NCBI GenBank assembly: GCA_020081605.1 | Contig: JAHREC010000009.1 | Span: 3,472,001-3,536,000 of the forward strand | Direction of reading: 5' to 3' | Source: Albifimbria verrucaria | Lineage: Eukaryota; Ascomycota; Sordariomycetes; Hypocreales; Stachybotryaceae | Length of the DNA: 64,000 nt | Part shown: in pieces, positions 24,304 through 35,711 of the stretch | Layout: the number at the start of each line of letters is the position of its first letter | Position numbering within the stretch: position 1 is the stretch's first letter | Program-made: the position numbers and the translations under genes | Notes under the pieces: generated by a model | The model's database searches: none | Seen by the model: only the letters and a program-made list of their open reading frames with translations | What the model was told of the DNA's origin: nothing

Positions 24304-25356
24304 TTAATGGCTCCCGCCATGAGAGCACAACAGATCACCATCCCTGGCCAATGTCCATCCCACCACCACCCCGGCCTTGACGAGAGCCGCGCCCGCCTCG
24401 TGTGTCGCGCTTAGGCCCCCAGCATGCTTGCTCCTGTCTTTGTTCATTTGTTCGAAGAGAGTCATTGGAGTCTCTACAGGCGCTTCCTTCTGAAGTTCTA
24501 AAGCCAGCGAGCCAATGTCGAATGTCATTCTTCCAATTTCCGGAAGCAATGAATCACCGTCGACGAAGCTAAGGGTTGATCCAATTGTCTTCTCCCATTT
24601 TCCTTCCTGTACCATGCTCTTCTTGACCTGGCGTCCATGATACTGCCATTCATTGAATTGGTCGTAGCCGCCCCAACCCGCACCGACAGTCAGTGGGCGT
24701 GGGAACTTTGGGAGATGGCCCCTAGAAGTTGCTGATTCGAAGTTCTTGGATGACTCCGATGGAGTGAGAAACTTTGCAGAGTGAGAGGTTGGAGCTCGAG
24801 CTTCAGGGTTCTTGCCAACCATTTCGCCAGGGCCCCAACTCAAGCCATCGCAGGCAGTAGATATCTTGATGCCCGTTGCGAAGAGATGAGAGGTATCTTT
24901 GAATGGGCCGTCCATCTCCCACACATCTTCAGTCCGCTGAATGTTTCGAGTGTCTGTCTCCAGGAATGGTGGTAGGTCGACCCTCGTGGAACCATTCTGT
25001 CCAGCCCTGAGCCTCGTAGCCCGGCAACTCATTCAAGGAGATTTGCTTGAATTGCTTTTTATGCCCCTCGCCCTTGCATACAAAGATAAAAATCATCTCC
25101 CTGTATGGATCGTTGATGGCTGCAGGGCTGGGAATTTGGTATGACCGCCCAGGTTTCTGGGTCTGTTTGTCGGTTGCCGTCAAGGGGCCATACAAAACAT
25201 CGGACAGCTTGGCTCCTCGGACGACAGAAGGTCATGGGCAGACATTTCCAGATATTCACCGGGCTCAAATGTCTCGGACCGTGTGCTGAGGTTCTTCGCT
25301 TCAGAGGGGATCTGGTGCAAGCCAAGAGCATCGTTGGTGCTCGACGAGTTCGACAT
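24304..25356 (-). CDS. Hypothetical protein, about 350 residues, frame broken
   Basis: Not recognised. The coding signal starts at MSNSSSTNDALGLHQ (ATG 25356; another ATG three codons upstream) and runs with low-complexity-free, globular-looking sequence to a stop at 24304. The frame shifts near 25203 (one base, in CC) and twice between about 24950 and 25000. Allowing three lost bases gives 352 codons including the stop. The longest clean piece (24304-24930) includes WEMDGPFKDTSHLFATGIK and GAGWGGYDQFNEWQYHG, rich in Gly and aromatic residues. No signal peptide or membrane segment is visible. A cytosolic conserved fungal protein is my best guess. It shares a 440-bp divergent promoter region, containing a tandem 11-mer, with the helicase gene. 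Confidence 0.5.
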
Positions 25357-25588
25357 GGCTACCATATGCTTGTTAGTTCAGCCTCTGGCATCTAGGGGCT
25401 CAAGACTGACTTTTAGAATGGAAATCTTTTCTGCTGAAGAGTGGCCGATGGTACTTTCAGGACGTAAATCTGTCGCGGATTTTTTCTAAAATGTGTGTTT
25501 GAGTGAACAAGTGTTTTTGGAAGAAGTGGCAGAAATGGGTGCTTCACCTGGTGGATACCAGCCGCCAAAATTCGACAATAAACCAGCC

Positions 25589-25632
25589 AGGTGAGAGGCA
25601 GGTGACAGGCAGGTGACAGGCAGGTGACAGGC
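25589..25632 (+). repeat. Four tandem copies of an 11-bp unit in a divergent promoter
   Basis: AGGTGAGAGGC followed by three perfect copies of AGGTGACAGGC. Each copy, read with the preceding C, contains CAGGTGAC, an E-box-like core. It lies between the divergent starts at 25356 (minus) and 25796 (plus). Confidence 0.8.
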
Positions 25633-25795
25633 AGCCGAGGGCCCTACCATTTCCTGAGCCGGTCGTCTGTAAAGCAAAGTCCTCGCATTATTCTGGCGTT
25701 TGCATAAGTTTCCCTTCATCAAAGCAGGAGTCCCTTACGTTACCAGAGCCACTTCTCCACCACCAACTACATCGTCGACGACTCAACGCTTCAAG

Positions 25796-28209
25796 ATGGA
25801 GACTTTTCTGAGAAACAAGACGCCGGCTCAACAAGCCATGGCCCTTGAGGATCGTCTTACTCACCCTTTCAGAGTCGGCCGGCAGCACTCTGCCGAGTAT
25901 TTTGAGCTTTTGGCACAGCGCCGCAGGCTTCCAGTCTCGGCCCTGCGCCAGCAATTCCTCGACGCTTACCACAAAGCACAGGTAAGACTACCTACCCATC
26001 CCTCCCCTTGCTCTTTCGTCTCAAGCAAGGCCCGTTTCTGACTGGTCTTTCACAGGTCCTTGTCCTGTCAAGTGAAACTGGGGCGGGAAAACAACACAGA
26101 TTCCCCAGTTCGTCCTGTTTGATGAATTTGCCAGCGGGAAGATGATCGCATGTACCCAGCCTCGACGGCTGGCTGCTATTTCTGTAGCACAGCGCGTTGC
26201 CGAGGAGCTCGATGCTCCTCTTGGTACAACTGTTGGCTATGCCGTCCGTTTTGATACAAAGTTTGACAAAAATACTCGGATCAAGTACGTGACAGATGGC
26301 CTGCTTCTGCAAGAGGCTAAAGGGATCGTAACTTTTCAAAATACGTAAGTCCTGTCATTCTGTGGTTATATCCCGAACTGACTAAACTCATGGCCATGAT
26401 AGAGTTGCATCATCGTAGACGAGGCCCACGAGCGAACCATGGCTACCGATATTATCCTCGCACTTCTCAAGATTGCTGTACAAGCTCGGAACGACCTCAA
26501 AGTTATCATCATGTCAGCCACGCTGGATGTAGAGAGGCTCAGCACGTATTTTGAGGGCTCTTCTTTCTTCAATGTTCCTGGCCGCCTCTATCCCGTCGAT
26601 GTCAAGTACCTTGAGGAGCCGACCGTCAACTACTTCCACTGTGGTATTACCCTCGCCTGTTCCCTCCATCAAACCCAAGGCAGTGGCGACATTCTCCTTT
26701 TCCTACCAACCGTCGAAATGGTTGAAAAAGCCTGCGTGTTGCTCAAAGAACACACGGCAGACCTTGAGGTCTTGCCTCTCTACGCAGAACTACCCAAAAG
26801 GGCCCAGCACCGAGCATTGCTGGGATATACCAATCGCAAATGCGTTATTGCCACTGGTGTCGCTGAGACCAGTTTGACCATAGATGGAATTGGCTTCATT
26901 ATCGGTTTGTCAACTTCTTTCGGTTTCTCCATGCAGAACATTGCTAATCATGGACACTAGATACCGGGATCGCAAAGCTTCCTGGTCACAACCCGCGTGC
27001 AAGCATGAATACCCTCCTTACGGGGCCCATATCGAAAGCTTCTGCCAACCAAAGAGCGGGCCGAGCTGGACGTACAGGGCCTGGTATTTGCTTCCGTATC
27101 TATACAAAAGAGACCTTTGAGGCCTGTTTCATCGGATCTGCCCCTCCAGCTATCCTCACAACCGAGGTCTTGCCTGAGGTGTTATTACTGAAGAGTATGG
27201 ATCACGAACAGGTCGCAAGTTTCGACTTCCTCGATCCCTTTCACAATGAGCCATACCTACGGGCCCTAGAAGACCTCAAAGATATGTAAGAAACCTTTTC
27301 CCTTTCGTATATCTAGCGTTGTTCTGAAGTCTGAGCTAACCAGCGGCCCAGGCAATACATTGATGGAACCGGCAAGATCACCAAGTCTGGCAACATGGCC
27401 GCAAGGCTTCCAGTTCATCCCACCTGGCACAATGCAATTGTCGAGGCGCATGATCTGGGCTGCAGCGAAGAGATGGTGGCCATGGCGGCCCTGTCAAGCA
27501 CACAGCACTCCATTTTCGCTAGACCACATCAGCAACGTTTTGATGCTGACCTGGTCCACCGGCGATGGTTCAACCCTTTGTCGGATCATATCAGTCAGCT
27601 CAATGCCCTTCACGCTTACGTTAATCTTATCAGACGAGGAATGGCCCAAGCTTATATTGATCGCTGGTGCTTGAAGCACTTCCTTAGTCGCTCAGTTCTC
27701 GATGAGGTTGTCAAGATCCGAAAACAGCTCAAGCTCATCGTTGAGAACATGTTGCACGAGCAAACCAAATCAGTGATGATTAGCGATGAAGACTACCACA
27801 CCAATATCCGAAAGGCGCTTGCGCGTAGCTTATATCATCACGCGGCCATACAATCCAAGAAGCTTGGTGATAGGTGCTACACCACCGTGCATAGCAACAT
27901 ACCAGCAGGCGTTGACCCTGGAAGCTCCGTTGTGGGGTTCCCTCATGAATGGGTTGTCTATAACACATTCGGGTATGCAGGCATGCCATACTTACGAACG
28001 GCAACCGTTGTGGACCCAGAATGGCTCATTGTAAGTGAATATGTACAGCCCCGATTCATTCCTGAAGCTTACCTATGCTCTAGGATCTTGACTACTTCAA
28101 AGATGAGAGATTTCCGAGGAAGCGCGGCCCAAACCCAAGTGTCAGGCAACCCGCCGTAAAGGCCTCTCTTGACGAAGCCCGAGCCAAGCGACTGCAGAAG
28201 ATCGAATGA
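25796..28209 (+). CDS. DEAH-box RNA helicase, Prp43/DHX15-like
   Basis: Six exons (25796-25981, 26056-26344, 26405-26904, 26961-27285, 27352-28030, 28084-28209) give 701 residues once one A is restored in AAAA at about 26090, inside the Walker A motif (ETGAGKTTQ). Other motifs in order: QPRRLAAISVAQRVA (Ia), DEAHER (II), SATLDVE (III), ATGVAETSLTI (V), QRAGRAGRTGPG (VI), then winged-helix/ratchet and OB-fold regions ending DEARAKRLQKIE. The N-terminus NKTPAQQAMALEDR...FRVGRQHSAEYFELLAQRR parallels Prp43, which unwinds RNA in spliceosome disassembly and ribosome assembly. This protein is shorter than the usual 740-770 residues and diverges in motif V (VAETS for IAETS), so it may be a paralogue rather than the orthologue. 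The second intron's acceptor is AG 26403-26404, chosen because it restores TCIIVDEAH. The terminal short exon is well supported by frame. Confidence 0.88.
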
Positions 28210-28977
28210 TATTGTCACAATACCTACACTCCGACGCGAGCCTGTCCTTTCGTGCATCAGGCTCTCGACAGCACCGGCGTCACCGTCTTACGTACCTATC
28301 CAAACCTCACCCCGGCGTGAGCCGGTCCTTTGATGCGCCATGCCCCTATAGCGCAAGTAACACCATTCTACATTGGCAGGTCTCACTCCAGTGCGAGCCG
28401 GCCCTAAGGAAGATCTAATGCGTGTCAGCAGAAGAGAAGAGTAGCTTCATCTCTTTCTCCTTACGGCACAAGTCACCTGTCTAATTTGAAGGTATACATA
28501 CAAGTAGTTAGCTCATTGGAATCAACCCTATATCCCTCCTTATACCTTCACAACGTGCCTTGGTCAGCCTGGGCCGTCATTGAGGGGCGGTGCATGAACA
28601 TCACAGTCGTACGCAACAGCAAATATTCAACCTGCCCAGTGCCAAAACATATCACGGTACGCATTGCGTGGATGGCCAGAATTTTCTTTTCGGCCCAAAA
28701 AAACAAATGTCTCAGTGCTGTACCCTTCGGGTAACGTATTTTATGCTTGTTGGAAGCCAGATAGTAAGCTATAATATCCAAGCCATAGTAACACAACCGC
28801 TACGCCTTGTGACTCTCGTGCCCGGCTCCCGGTTGGTTGAGTGGTTGACCTAATTGCTTAGCTGAATCAGGCAGCCAGGCATTCCTGCATTGATTGTCAA
28901 TTTCATCCTTCGCTGCAACTGTATTGGTGTTGATTCAGCTCTGCCTCAATCACTGACCGAGGAATACAGCGGACAAA
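28210..28977. other. Intergenic, no gene seen
   Basis: Helicase 3' UTR and promoter of the BTB gene. Short open frames only, none protein-like. Confidence 0.6.
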
Positions 28978-29862
28978 ATGCGATCCGTACCAAAGAAGGA
29001 GTAAGTGAATGCTTAAAACTATGATGATCTTTTCTAAGCAGAATGATTATAGTATTGCATCCTCGGAGCTCTTCCGGATCATCGTCGCCAATAACCAATG
29101 CTTCACGATCCACTCTGTTCTTCTCGCACATCAATCTGCTCCGCTGAACGCCTTGGTCAATGGCAGATTCGAAGAGGCGACCAAGAAAGAGGTTCAATGG
29201 GACGACATTGACGAAAGGACCTTCCTCAGCTTTTGGGAATATGTTTATACTGGCGACTATAACACACCAGAGCCGGTCGTCGAGCTCGACGAGCAACTCC
29301 CATTCCCTCCTCTCGACCCTGAATCTGAGCCAGAACCTGTGCCTGTGGATTCCTCCCTTGACGAACCTCCAACCCCGCGCGGTCCTGACATATGGCGGCT
29401 TCCAATGATGAAAATGAGCAGGATGACGAGGCGCGAGAGGCTTTGCAATGATTTCAAGAAATTGAAGCGCGCAGACCCCCAGTGCGTGTCGATGAACATC
29501 ATTACGAGCCAGAATGGATCCCGAAGTCTCATGGCGAGCTTTCTATGCACCACGCAAGAGTTTACACCCTAGCGGATCGCTATAGAATGATTAAGTTAAT
29601 GGACGTGTCGCTTGAGAAGTTGTATCACGCACTTGTGGATTGTGTTATATCTGAAGAGAACCTGGACGATATCGTGACGTTATTGAGGTCTTGTTTCAAT
29701 GACACGGACAGTGTACCAGAGAGATTACAAGAGGTGGTTACTCATTTTGCAGCCTTCAATTCTGCAGACTTATGGAAGAGCGACGGCTTTCAGAACTTTG
29801 TCGAGGAATCTGGGAGCTTTTCCAGACTTCTTGTAAGTAAAATGGTTGCGCGCCGAAACTGA
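28978..29862 (+). CDS. BTB/POZ domain protein
   Basis: The BTB core is visible as SELFRIIVANNQCFTIHSVLLAHQSAPLNALVNGRFEEA, with the family's D/H-x3-L and hidden-residue pattern, followed by WDDIDERTFLSFWEYVYTGDY, the typical end of the fold. A long acidic, proline-rich insert (about residues 100-145, PPLDPESEPEPVPVD) separates this from a helical C-terminal part (HHARVYTLADRYRMIKLMDVSLEKLYHAL) that is standard in fungal BTB proteins. I read a tiny first exon (28978-29000, MRSVPKKE) and a 41-nt intron (29001-29041, GTAAGT...AAGCAG). One base is lost in or near exon 1 and one in CCCCC at about 29477. With both added the gene is 281 residues. Such proteins usually mediate protein contacts, some as Cullin-3 adaptors; no partner domain is present. 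The first exon is the least certain part. Confidence 0.75.
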
Positions 29863-31194
29863 AAGAAAGGAAAGGGAAATGGAAAAAAGTCAATTGTTTG
29901 GCTAACCTTTTAATCTTCCAACGCAAATTGGCCGGGATGATCGAGACGGATTACGGGAGATTTCATGTAAGAGCATGAACAGGCAGGTCGCTGAGCTGGA
30001 AGGATTGGCAAGTCTCTTAGCAGTAGTCGAAGCACGAATCACAGCAGGTGACGGATCACATTCCCGAATGATTTAATAGCAGAGACAGTGTAGCTGTTTA
30101 CCAGTATTATGCGAGGAATATTAGCACCATCCAAGACTTAAGACAGCGCCTTGTATGAATTATCTGAGTCATAGCCCTAGGACTTGTATTCAATCAGGTC
30201 TGATAAAACATGTACACCTGGCCCAAGATGCACAATGAATTATCGAACACCCAATATCTCAACGAGAGAATATTGAAACATGGTATCATTTTATTCAGTA
30301 TCGAGGCTCACTCAGCAAAAGGGATAAGATACGCAATAAACGTAGGGTTGTATTCATCTTTGTGACAGGATTGGCATGGTTTTGGATGTCACAAGAGACA
30401 GGACAAAACCAGCAGCCCCAAGAGAGTGAGTATGACCTGCGAGCGGGGACAGTTCGCGGAGTTCCAGAGGCCCTATTTTCAAAATTCAATCCCCTGTCGA
30501 AGATCTTCCATATAGTGTGACATGTTCTTGGGTGTATAAGTCGATGGTTTCTAATAGTAATCGACTGATGATTCTGAAACTGGTCGCAAATTGAACAGTG
30601 AATCCCTGCTGGAGTTCTCGTTCCCCCAAAGAAGGGTTATTCCAACCCCATAAAGCCGGATTTGGCAAAGGAAATTCTACCTTGTAGATCTTTCATTTCA
30701 CAACCAAACGACCTGGTTTGCTCCGTCACCCTAATATTTATGGCAACCCGTGGGTGAGCGTTGCTTTCTCGACTATCCGATCATAAACACAGCCGGTGCA
30801 CATACAGTCGCTAGATTTCAAGATACAATAATACTTTCAAAGAGAAAGAAACGCTCCGGTGAGTGAAAGAGCCGTATGGTATGCACAAAGATTCATGATA
30901 TCTGACTAAGCTTGGGTTTTCTTTGTTCTGCGTTGCAAATAAGAAATTCAGCATTTCCGTGCCGTCAATTCGGTTTGCTCAACAAGCATCTAGATCTTCA
31001 GGAACTCAGCATCTATGCTACAATATGACCTTGTTTAATGTCACAGAGTCTTGCATCACATGATGTGCTATTCTGATACGATACAGAGGATTGACGAGCA
31101 GAAGATTCCTCTCGTGTCATATGAAGAGTATTATGGACGATCACGTTACTGCAGAACCCGAAGGACTTGAAAACTGACAGATATTGGTAACAAG
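29863..31194. other. Intergenic, no gene seen
   Basis: 1.3 kb of AT-rich sequence with no protein-like frame. It contains the promoter of the AIG2-like gene in its right part. No RNA gene or repeat recognised. Confidence 0.6.
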
Positions 31195-31874
31195 ATGCAC
31201 TCAGTTGAGGAAGTCTCATTTCACGAGAAGATTCAGCCCCACAGCCTCCCGAGAAACGAACGTCTGGGAGTCATAACAAATGGGAGACGTTTGAACCGTG
31301 CATGTTCTTCTTGTACGGCACCTTGATGGATCCAGATGTCATCCGCGCGGTGGCAGTTCTTGAGAATACTCCTCAACTTCAAGACGCCTGGCTTGAGGAG
31401 TTCGAATTGAAGATGTGGCATGGACGATATCCCACCCTCCTGGCTAAAGAAGGCGCCTCGAGCAAGATCAAGGGCAAATTGTGGCAGGCCACCAGTATGG
31501 ACCAGTTCCTAGGGCTCCAGTTCTACCAGACTTGGGCTTACGAGTGTTATGACTGCGTGGTGCAAACCGCCGACGGACAGTCGATCAAAGCCTTGACGTT
31601 CAAGTGGGCAAATGATGGCAACAGCGCCGAGCTCTTGGAGGGTGGATTTGATTTGGAGCAGGGCAGAAGGATCACAAGTCCTCGATTTGTAAGACGGATG
31701 CCGCTCCGTGATATACTCGGCAGCGATTGCTTGGCGAGTACTCCAACATATTTTGTGTCATCCACGACTTGGATATCGAGTCAATCGCTTCGGGTGAAAG
31801 TCTTCAGATTGGGAACCACTACTGCGCTTCATCTAGTTATCTTGGATGTCGACCTTCTCGATTGGGAAGAATAG
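31195..31874 (+). CDS. AIG2-like / gamma-glutamylcyclotransferase-fold protein
   Basis: The fold signature FLYGTLMDPDVI begins about residue 38; it is the YGxL phosphate-loop-like motif of the GGCT/AIG2 family. It is followed by LQDAWLEEFELKMWHGRYPTLL and KGKLWQATSMDQF, with YECYDCVVQTADG as the strand after the central helix. Family members cleave gamma-glutamyl peptides or are uncharacterised small-molecule enzymes. An in-frame ATG exists at 31302 right at the motif. I prefer ATG 31195, because the frame from it (MHSVEEVSFHEKIQP) joins the upstream extension SGSHNKWETFEPC through a single C lost in CCCC near 31239, giving 226 residues. The C-terminal 60 residues (from about RRITSPRF) look unlike the family, and a further undetected break or intron there is possible. 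Confidence 0.75.
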
Positions 31875-32588
31875 GAATCAGGGATCCATTGTTTCTCTGG
31901 CGTATTGCCGCCACATTGCCAAACATGCCGGCTCAATTCTCAATATACATACTCAACCGGTGCTTCTCGTCTTACTCTCCCAAAGACATCGTGCGCCGGC
32001 CTTTGCCAAGCCAACGCAAGGACCAGGCCGATCGCACAAAGAGAAAGGCGCCCGGGCCATGGCACGTCCCGTACTCGTGTAAAAGACAACAGTGATGCGA
32101 GTATACCGTACTGTATGTACAGTATCACCGTTCCATGGGAGAGCGACTACGCCACCAGGCAGCATGAACAGTCTGAATCATTGTGATAGGTCGGAACACC
32201 ACAGGGAGCAGGATCCTGACGGGGCATTGGAGGCGAACATCCGACTCGCGGGCGCTCCGGCAGAAGGGCTTCGGTCGAAACCCCGGCCACGAAGAAGTGG
32301 ATGCAACGGCGGGCAAAAGCGGCACTGCTGACGTCTAGACAACAAGACTAACCATCCATGGAACCCCCACCCCAGTCGATCTGGTGTTGTATTGCGAACG
32401 CCTAGGTTTCTCCACATATGGGACCGGCCAACGGCGCTACAAACATCTTATTAAGTTCTCTCGCCGTCATCTGAACACCACCTCAATTGCTCATATCATG
32501 CATACAAATAGTCGTCCGCCTCTCGCCAGCGTGTCCCAACTGTTCCCTTCCCTCAGAGGCCTTCTCCGAGACCCCTTCCCGGCCAGCA
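31875..32588. other. Intergenic, no gene seen
   Basis: AIG2-like 3' UTR and MFS promoter. Several overlapping frames are open on both strands because GC content rises, but none is protein-like. Confidence 0.55.
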
Positions 32589-34171
32589 ATGGACCCTCAC
32601 CAAGTCAATTCGGTCGCTGTCCACGATGACCCAGCGGCCGCAGCAGCAGCAGCAGCAGCAGCAGTGACAGCACCCGCAGGACACGCCCAAAGTAGCAATG
32701 GTCTCGAGAAGCGGGCCACGGTGGAAGCCTGCATCTCCCAGGACGAGACGTACCCAGAGGGTGGGCTCCAGGCCTGGACCGTGGTCCTGGGGTCCTGGTT
32801 CGCCATGTTCTCGTCGCTCGGCTTAATGAACACGATTGGCATATTCCAGGCTTACACGCTCAGTCACCAGCTTAGCGACTATAGCGAGGGCACCATTGGC
32901 TGGGTCTTCTCCATATACACCTTCCTGGCCTTCTTCTGCGGCGTGTACATTGGCCCCATATTTGACAAGTACGGCCCCGGTGGCTCGTCGCGGCCGGCAG
33001 CGTCTGCACTGTATGCGGCATGGTTGGCATGAGCTTCAGCCATGGTGAGCTGCCCCCTCCCTCCGTCCCTCCCTTCTTCCATCTCCTCTCCCAGCTCCTC
33101 CTCTCCCATCTACTCCTCTCACGTCTACTCCTCTCACATCTACTCCTCTCACATCTACTCCTCTCACATCTACTCCTCTCCCTCGTGCAGGCAGGCACAT
33201 GCGTGTGCGCCGCCGGGTAATGCACCCCGATGCAGTCTCCTGATCTAACCTGGTGACACTAGAGCTATGGCACTTCATCCTATCATTCGGCGTGCTTACC
33301 GGCTTCGGCTGCTCCCTCCTGTTCACGCCCAGCATCGCCGCCATTGGCCATTGGTTCAAGGCTCGGCGCGGGTTCGCGACCGGGCTAGCCTGCACCGCTG
33401 GCGGCATTGGCGGCGTCGTCTTCCCCTGATGTTGACCTCGCTCTTTGACAGGATCGGCTACGGCTGGGCCACGCGAGCCCTCGCGCTGATATCCCTCGTG
33501 TGCAGCTCGGTAAGCGTGCTTCTTATACGCTCCCGTCTGCCACCCGCCAAGAATGCGACGGCGCATCCGGATTTCCGCATCTTCGGCCAGCTTCCGTTCC
33601 TCTTTGCCACCCTGGGCATCTTCCTGCTCGAGTTCTCCCTCTTCATCCCCTGACCTACATCTCGAGCTTTGCCCTTAGCGAGGGCTTCTCTGAGGACTTT
33701 GCCTTCCATCTGCTGCCCATCCTCAATGCCGCCTCCACCGTCGGCCGAGCCCTCCCCGGCTACTACGCCGACGTGATTGGGCCCTTCAACGTCTGTATGC
33801 TCTCGGCCCTGCTTTCCATCGTGGGCTGCCTCTGCGTCTGGCTGCCATTGGGCCATACCTCTGCCGGCATCATCGTGTTCGCGGTGATTTTCGGCTTTGC
33901 CAGCGGCACGGGCATATCCATTGCGCCGGTTTGCATTGGCACATTGTGTAAGACACAGGAGTACGGTCGTTACTACGCCACGACCTACACAGTCGTTTCT
34001 TTTGCCTGTCTCATCGGCGTGCCCATTGGTGGCAGCATCGTCCAGGCCAACGGCGGCGAATACACTGGTCTGATGATATGCACGGCTAGCGTTTACGTTG
34101 GTTCTGTGATGTTTCTGTTTCTGGCTAAAACAAGCAAGGTGGGATTGAGAGGCTGGCGGCAGGCATTCTAG
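32589..34171 (+). CDS. MFS transporter, monocarboxylate (MCT) type
   Basis: Exons 32589-33044 and 33263-34171 give 455 residues after adding one C at each of three CCCC runs (near 32976, 33429 and 33650). The N-terminal cytosolic tail carries a polyalanine stretch (codons GCA, about 32640-32665) and then [20 protein letters not shown], the start of TM1 in fungal MCT-like carriers. [22 protein letters not shown] and FDKYGP follow (loop between TM2 and TM3). Later segments include [14 protein letters not shown] and [11 protein letters not shown], typical of MCH/MCT proteins, and twelve hydrophobic helices can be counted in total. These carriers move monocarboxylates, riboflavin or unknown small acids across the plasma membrane; substrate cannot be read. 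The 218-nt intron is long for this window and contains a 15-bp minisatellite. Confidence 0.85.
33097..33184 (+). repeat. 15-bp minisatellite inside the MFS intron
   Basis: About five to six copies of the pyrimidine-rich unit CTACTCCTCTCACAT, the outer copies imperfect (CTCCCAT, CACGT). It lies wholly within intron 33045-33262 and accounts for its unusual length. Confidence 0.85.
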
Positions 34172-34611
34172 TCATATTAATCCAGCATTACGTACAGCCG
34201 CACAGCCGGCTTATGTCTGACTGGGACGGCGTTTCGCGCGGGTATGTTTTAGCAGACGAGAAAGAGAGCGAGAGAAAAAGACCACGGTATTTCGATACAT
34301 CATTATTGCTTAGCTACGGAGGTTTGTTTCATGATGAGCGAGTCATTTGGATTGGGGTTGACGAACAAAGCGCATTGCCTTTTCACTCTGGATTTCAGCG
34401 GCTCCGTGACGTGTATTTCTTTATTTGTTTTTAGCATGAATGAAATATGGCGATATACAATTCTGCCATGTGCGTGAACATAGCTTATTGCATGCTGGGC
34501 CTGCAAAACCAGGTCAGCTGTTCCGGGTGGGTGGTGTGACTGTCTCCAGCGTGTAGCAACCCGGCTTGTGAAACCTCGCCCCCTCCCTTCGGGATTGCCT
34601 GCGTCATAAAC
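34172..34611. other. Convergent 3' ends, no gene
   Basis: Spacer between the plus-strand MFS gene and the minus-strand PPC ligase. No coding signal seen. Confidence 0.6.
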
Positions 34612-35711
34612 TCAAGCGCTCTGCTGAAAGCCTCTAATGTGGGCGTCGTGCAGCTCCTGCACAGCTGGGATGATTAGCGCCTCAATCTCCTCCTCCGGGT
34701 CCTGCGAGGGCAGCTCGTCGGCCCTCAGCGGCCTGCCCTCCGCGTCGCCCCACCCGCCGGTCCGGGGTACGCGCAGCCAGTGGTCCTCGCGGCCGGGGCG
34801 ACGAAGACGACCTCCCACTTGCGCGTGGTCAACAGATTTCCGATAACGAGGTGGTGCTGGTAGCGGTCAAGGCTGTAGCGCGCCTTGTGCACCAGGATGG
34901 ACGGGTCCGTCTCTAGCTTGTACGAGGCGATCATGCCCTGGGGCGCCCACCCGTCGACAAGGTTCTTGAGGAACTTGGGCACCGGGTCCAGGTCGACGAC
35001 CAAGCGCTTTGATCGAGGCACACGTGGCGAGCCGTCGAAGTTGTCAAACGTCTCCTCGTCCTCATTGGGCGCGGCGTCGGGCACAATACCCTTTACAGCA
35101 TCCGTGGACTGAATCTTGTGCTCAGCCATACGGTCCGGTGGCACAAAGAAGTCGGACACGGCGGCGGCGAGATACAGCAGCCCGGAGGGTCCCAGCGGGC
35201 GCATGAGGCGGGCGATGGCGCGCAGCTCGTGCAGGTAGTCGCCGATGGTGACAAAGGGAAGCATGAGCAGCATGTTCTCGTCCTTTGCCTTGCGGTACCG
35301 CTTCAGGACAGCCAGCATACGCTCCTCGTACTCAGGCCTCACGCCGACCTTACCGCCGTCGGGGCCCTCCTCAGTCAAGAAGTCGAGGAAGCAGTCGTTA
35401 GCCGAGTGCGAATAATGGCGCGAGAAGGGCTGCAGGCTGAACTCGCGGTGCAGGAAGATGACGGCGTACCCGGCGGCCAGGAAGTACTCAGCACTGGTGG
35501 CGCCACGGGTACCGGCGCTGAAGTTGTCGATGAAGCGCACCGTCTGCTTCTCTAGAGGCACCGTCGTGCCACCGGAGGTGATGAGCACGACCCGGCGGCT
35601 GGCCTCGGCATGGGCGCTGATGAAGGCCCGGGCCCGGGCGACGTGCGCCTCGAGGTTCCGCGGCGGCGGGTTGGTGGAGAAGTAGGCGTCCTCTTCCTTG
35701 CTCGAGGCCAT
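34612..35711 (-). CDS. Phosphopantothenate-cysteine ligase (coenzyme A biosynthesis)
   Basis: Eukaryotic-type PPC ligase, which joins cysteine to 4'-phosphopantothenate in CoA synthesis; yeast Cab2 is the counterpart and is essential. Diagnostic segments: VVLITSGGTTVPLEKQTVRF (nucleotide-binding start), IDNFSAGTRGATSAEYFLAAG, LYLAAAVSDFFVP, QGMIASYKLETDP and HHLVIGNLLTTRKWEVVFV. After VVFVAP the frame breaks at a CCCC (near 34796). Adding one C continues into a matching C-terminus ending in EALIIPAVQELHDAHIRGF, for 366 residues in all, close to family length. A break in an essential single-copy gene is one of the strongest arguments that the homopolymer losses in this window are not biological. 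No intron. Convergent with the MFS gene; 5' end faces a GC-rich spacer. Confidence 0.93.

Noticed and set aside
33036..33566. 176-codon minus-strand frame with GVDVR repeats
   Set aside because: It is the reverse of the intron minisatellite and of MFS exon 2; the repeats are a by-product of the 15-bp unit.
35118..35555. 145-codon plus-strand frame
   Set aside because: Reverse of the PPC ligase coding sequence, which is clearly identified.
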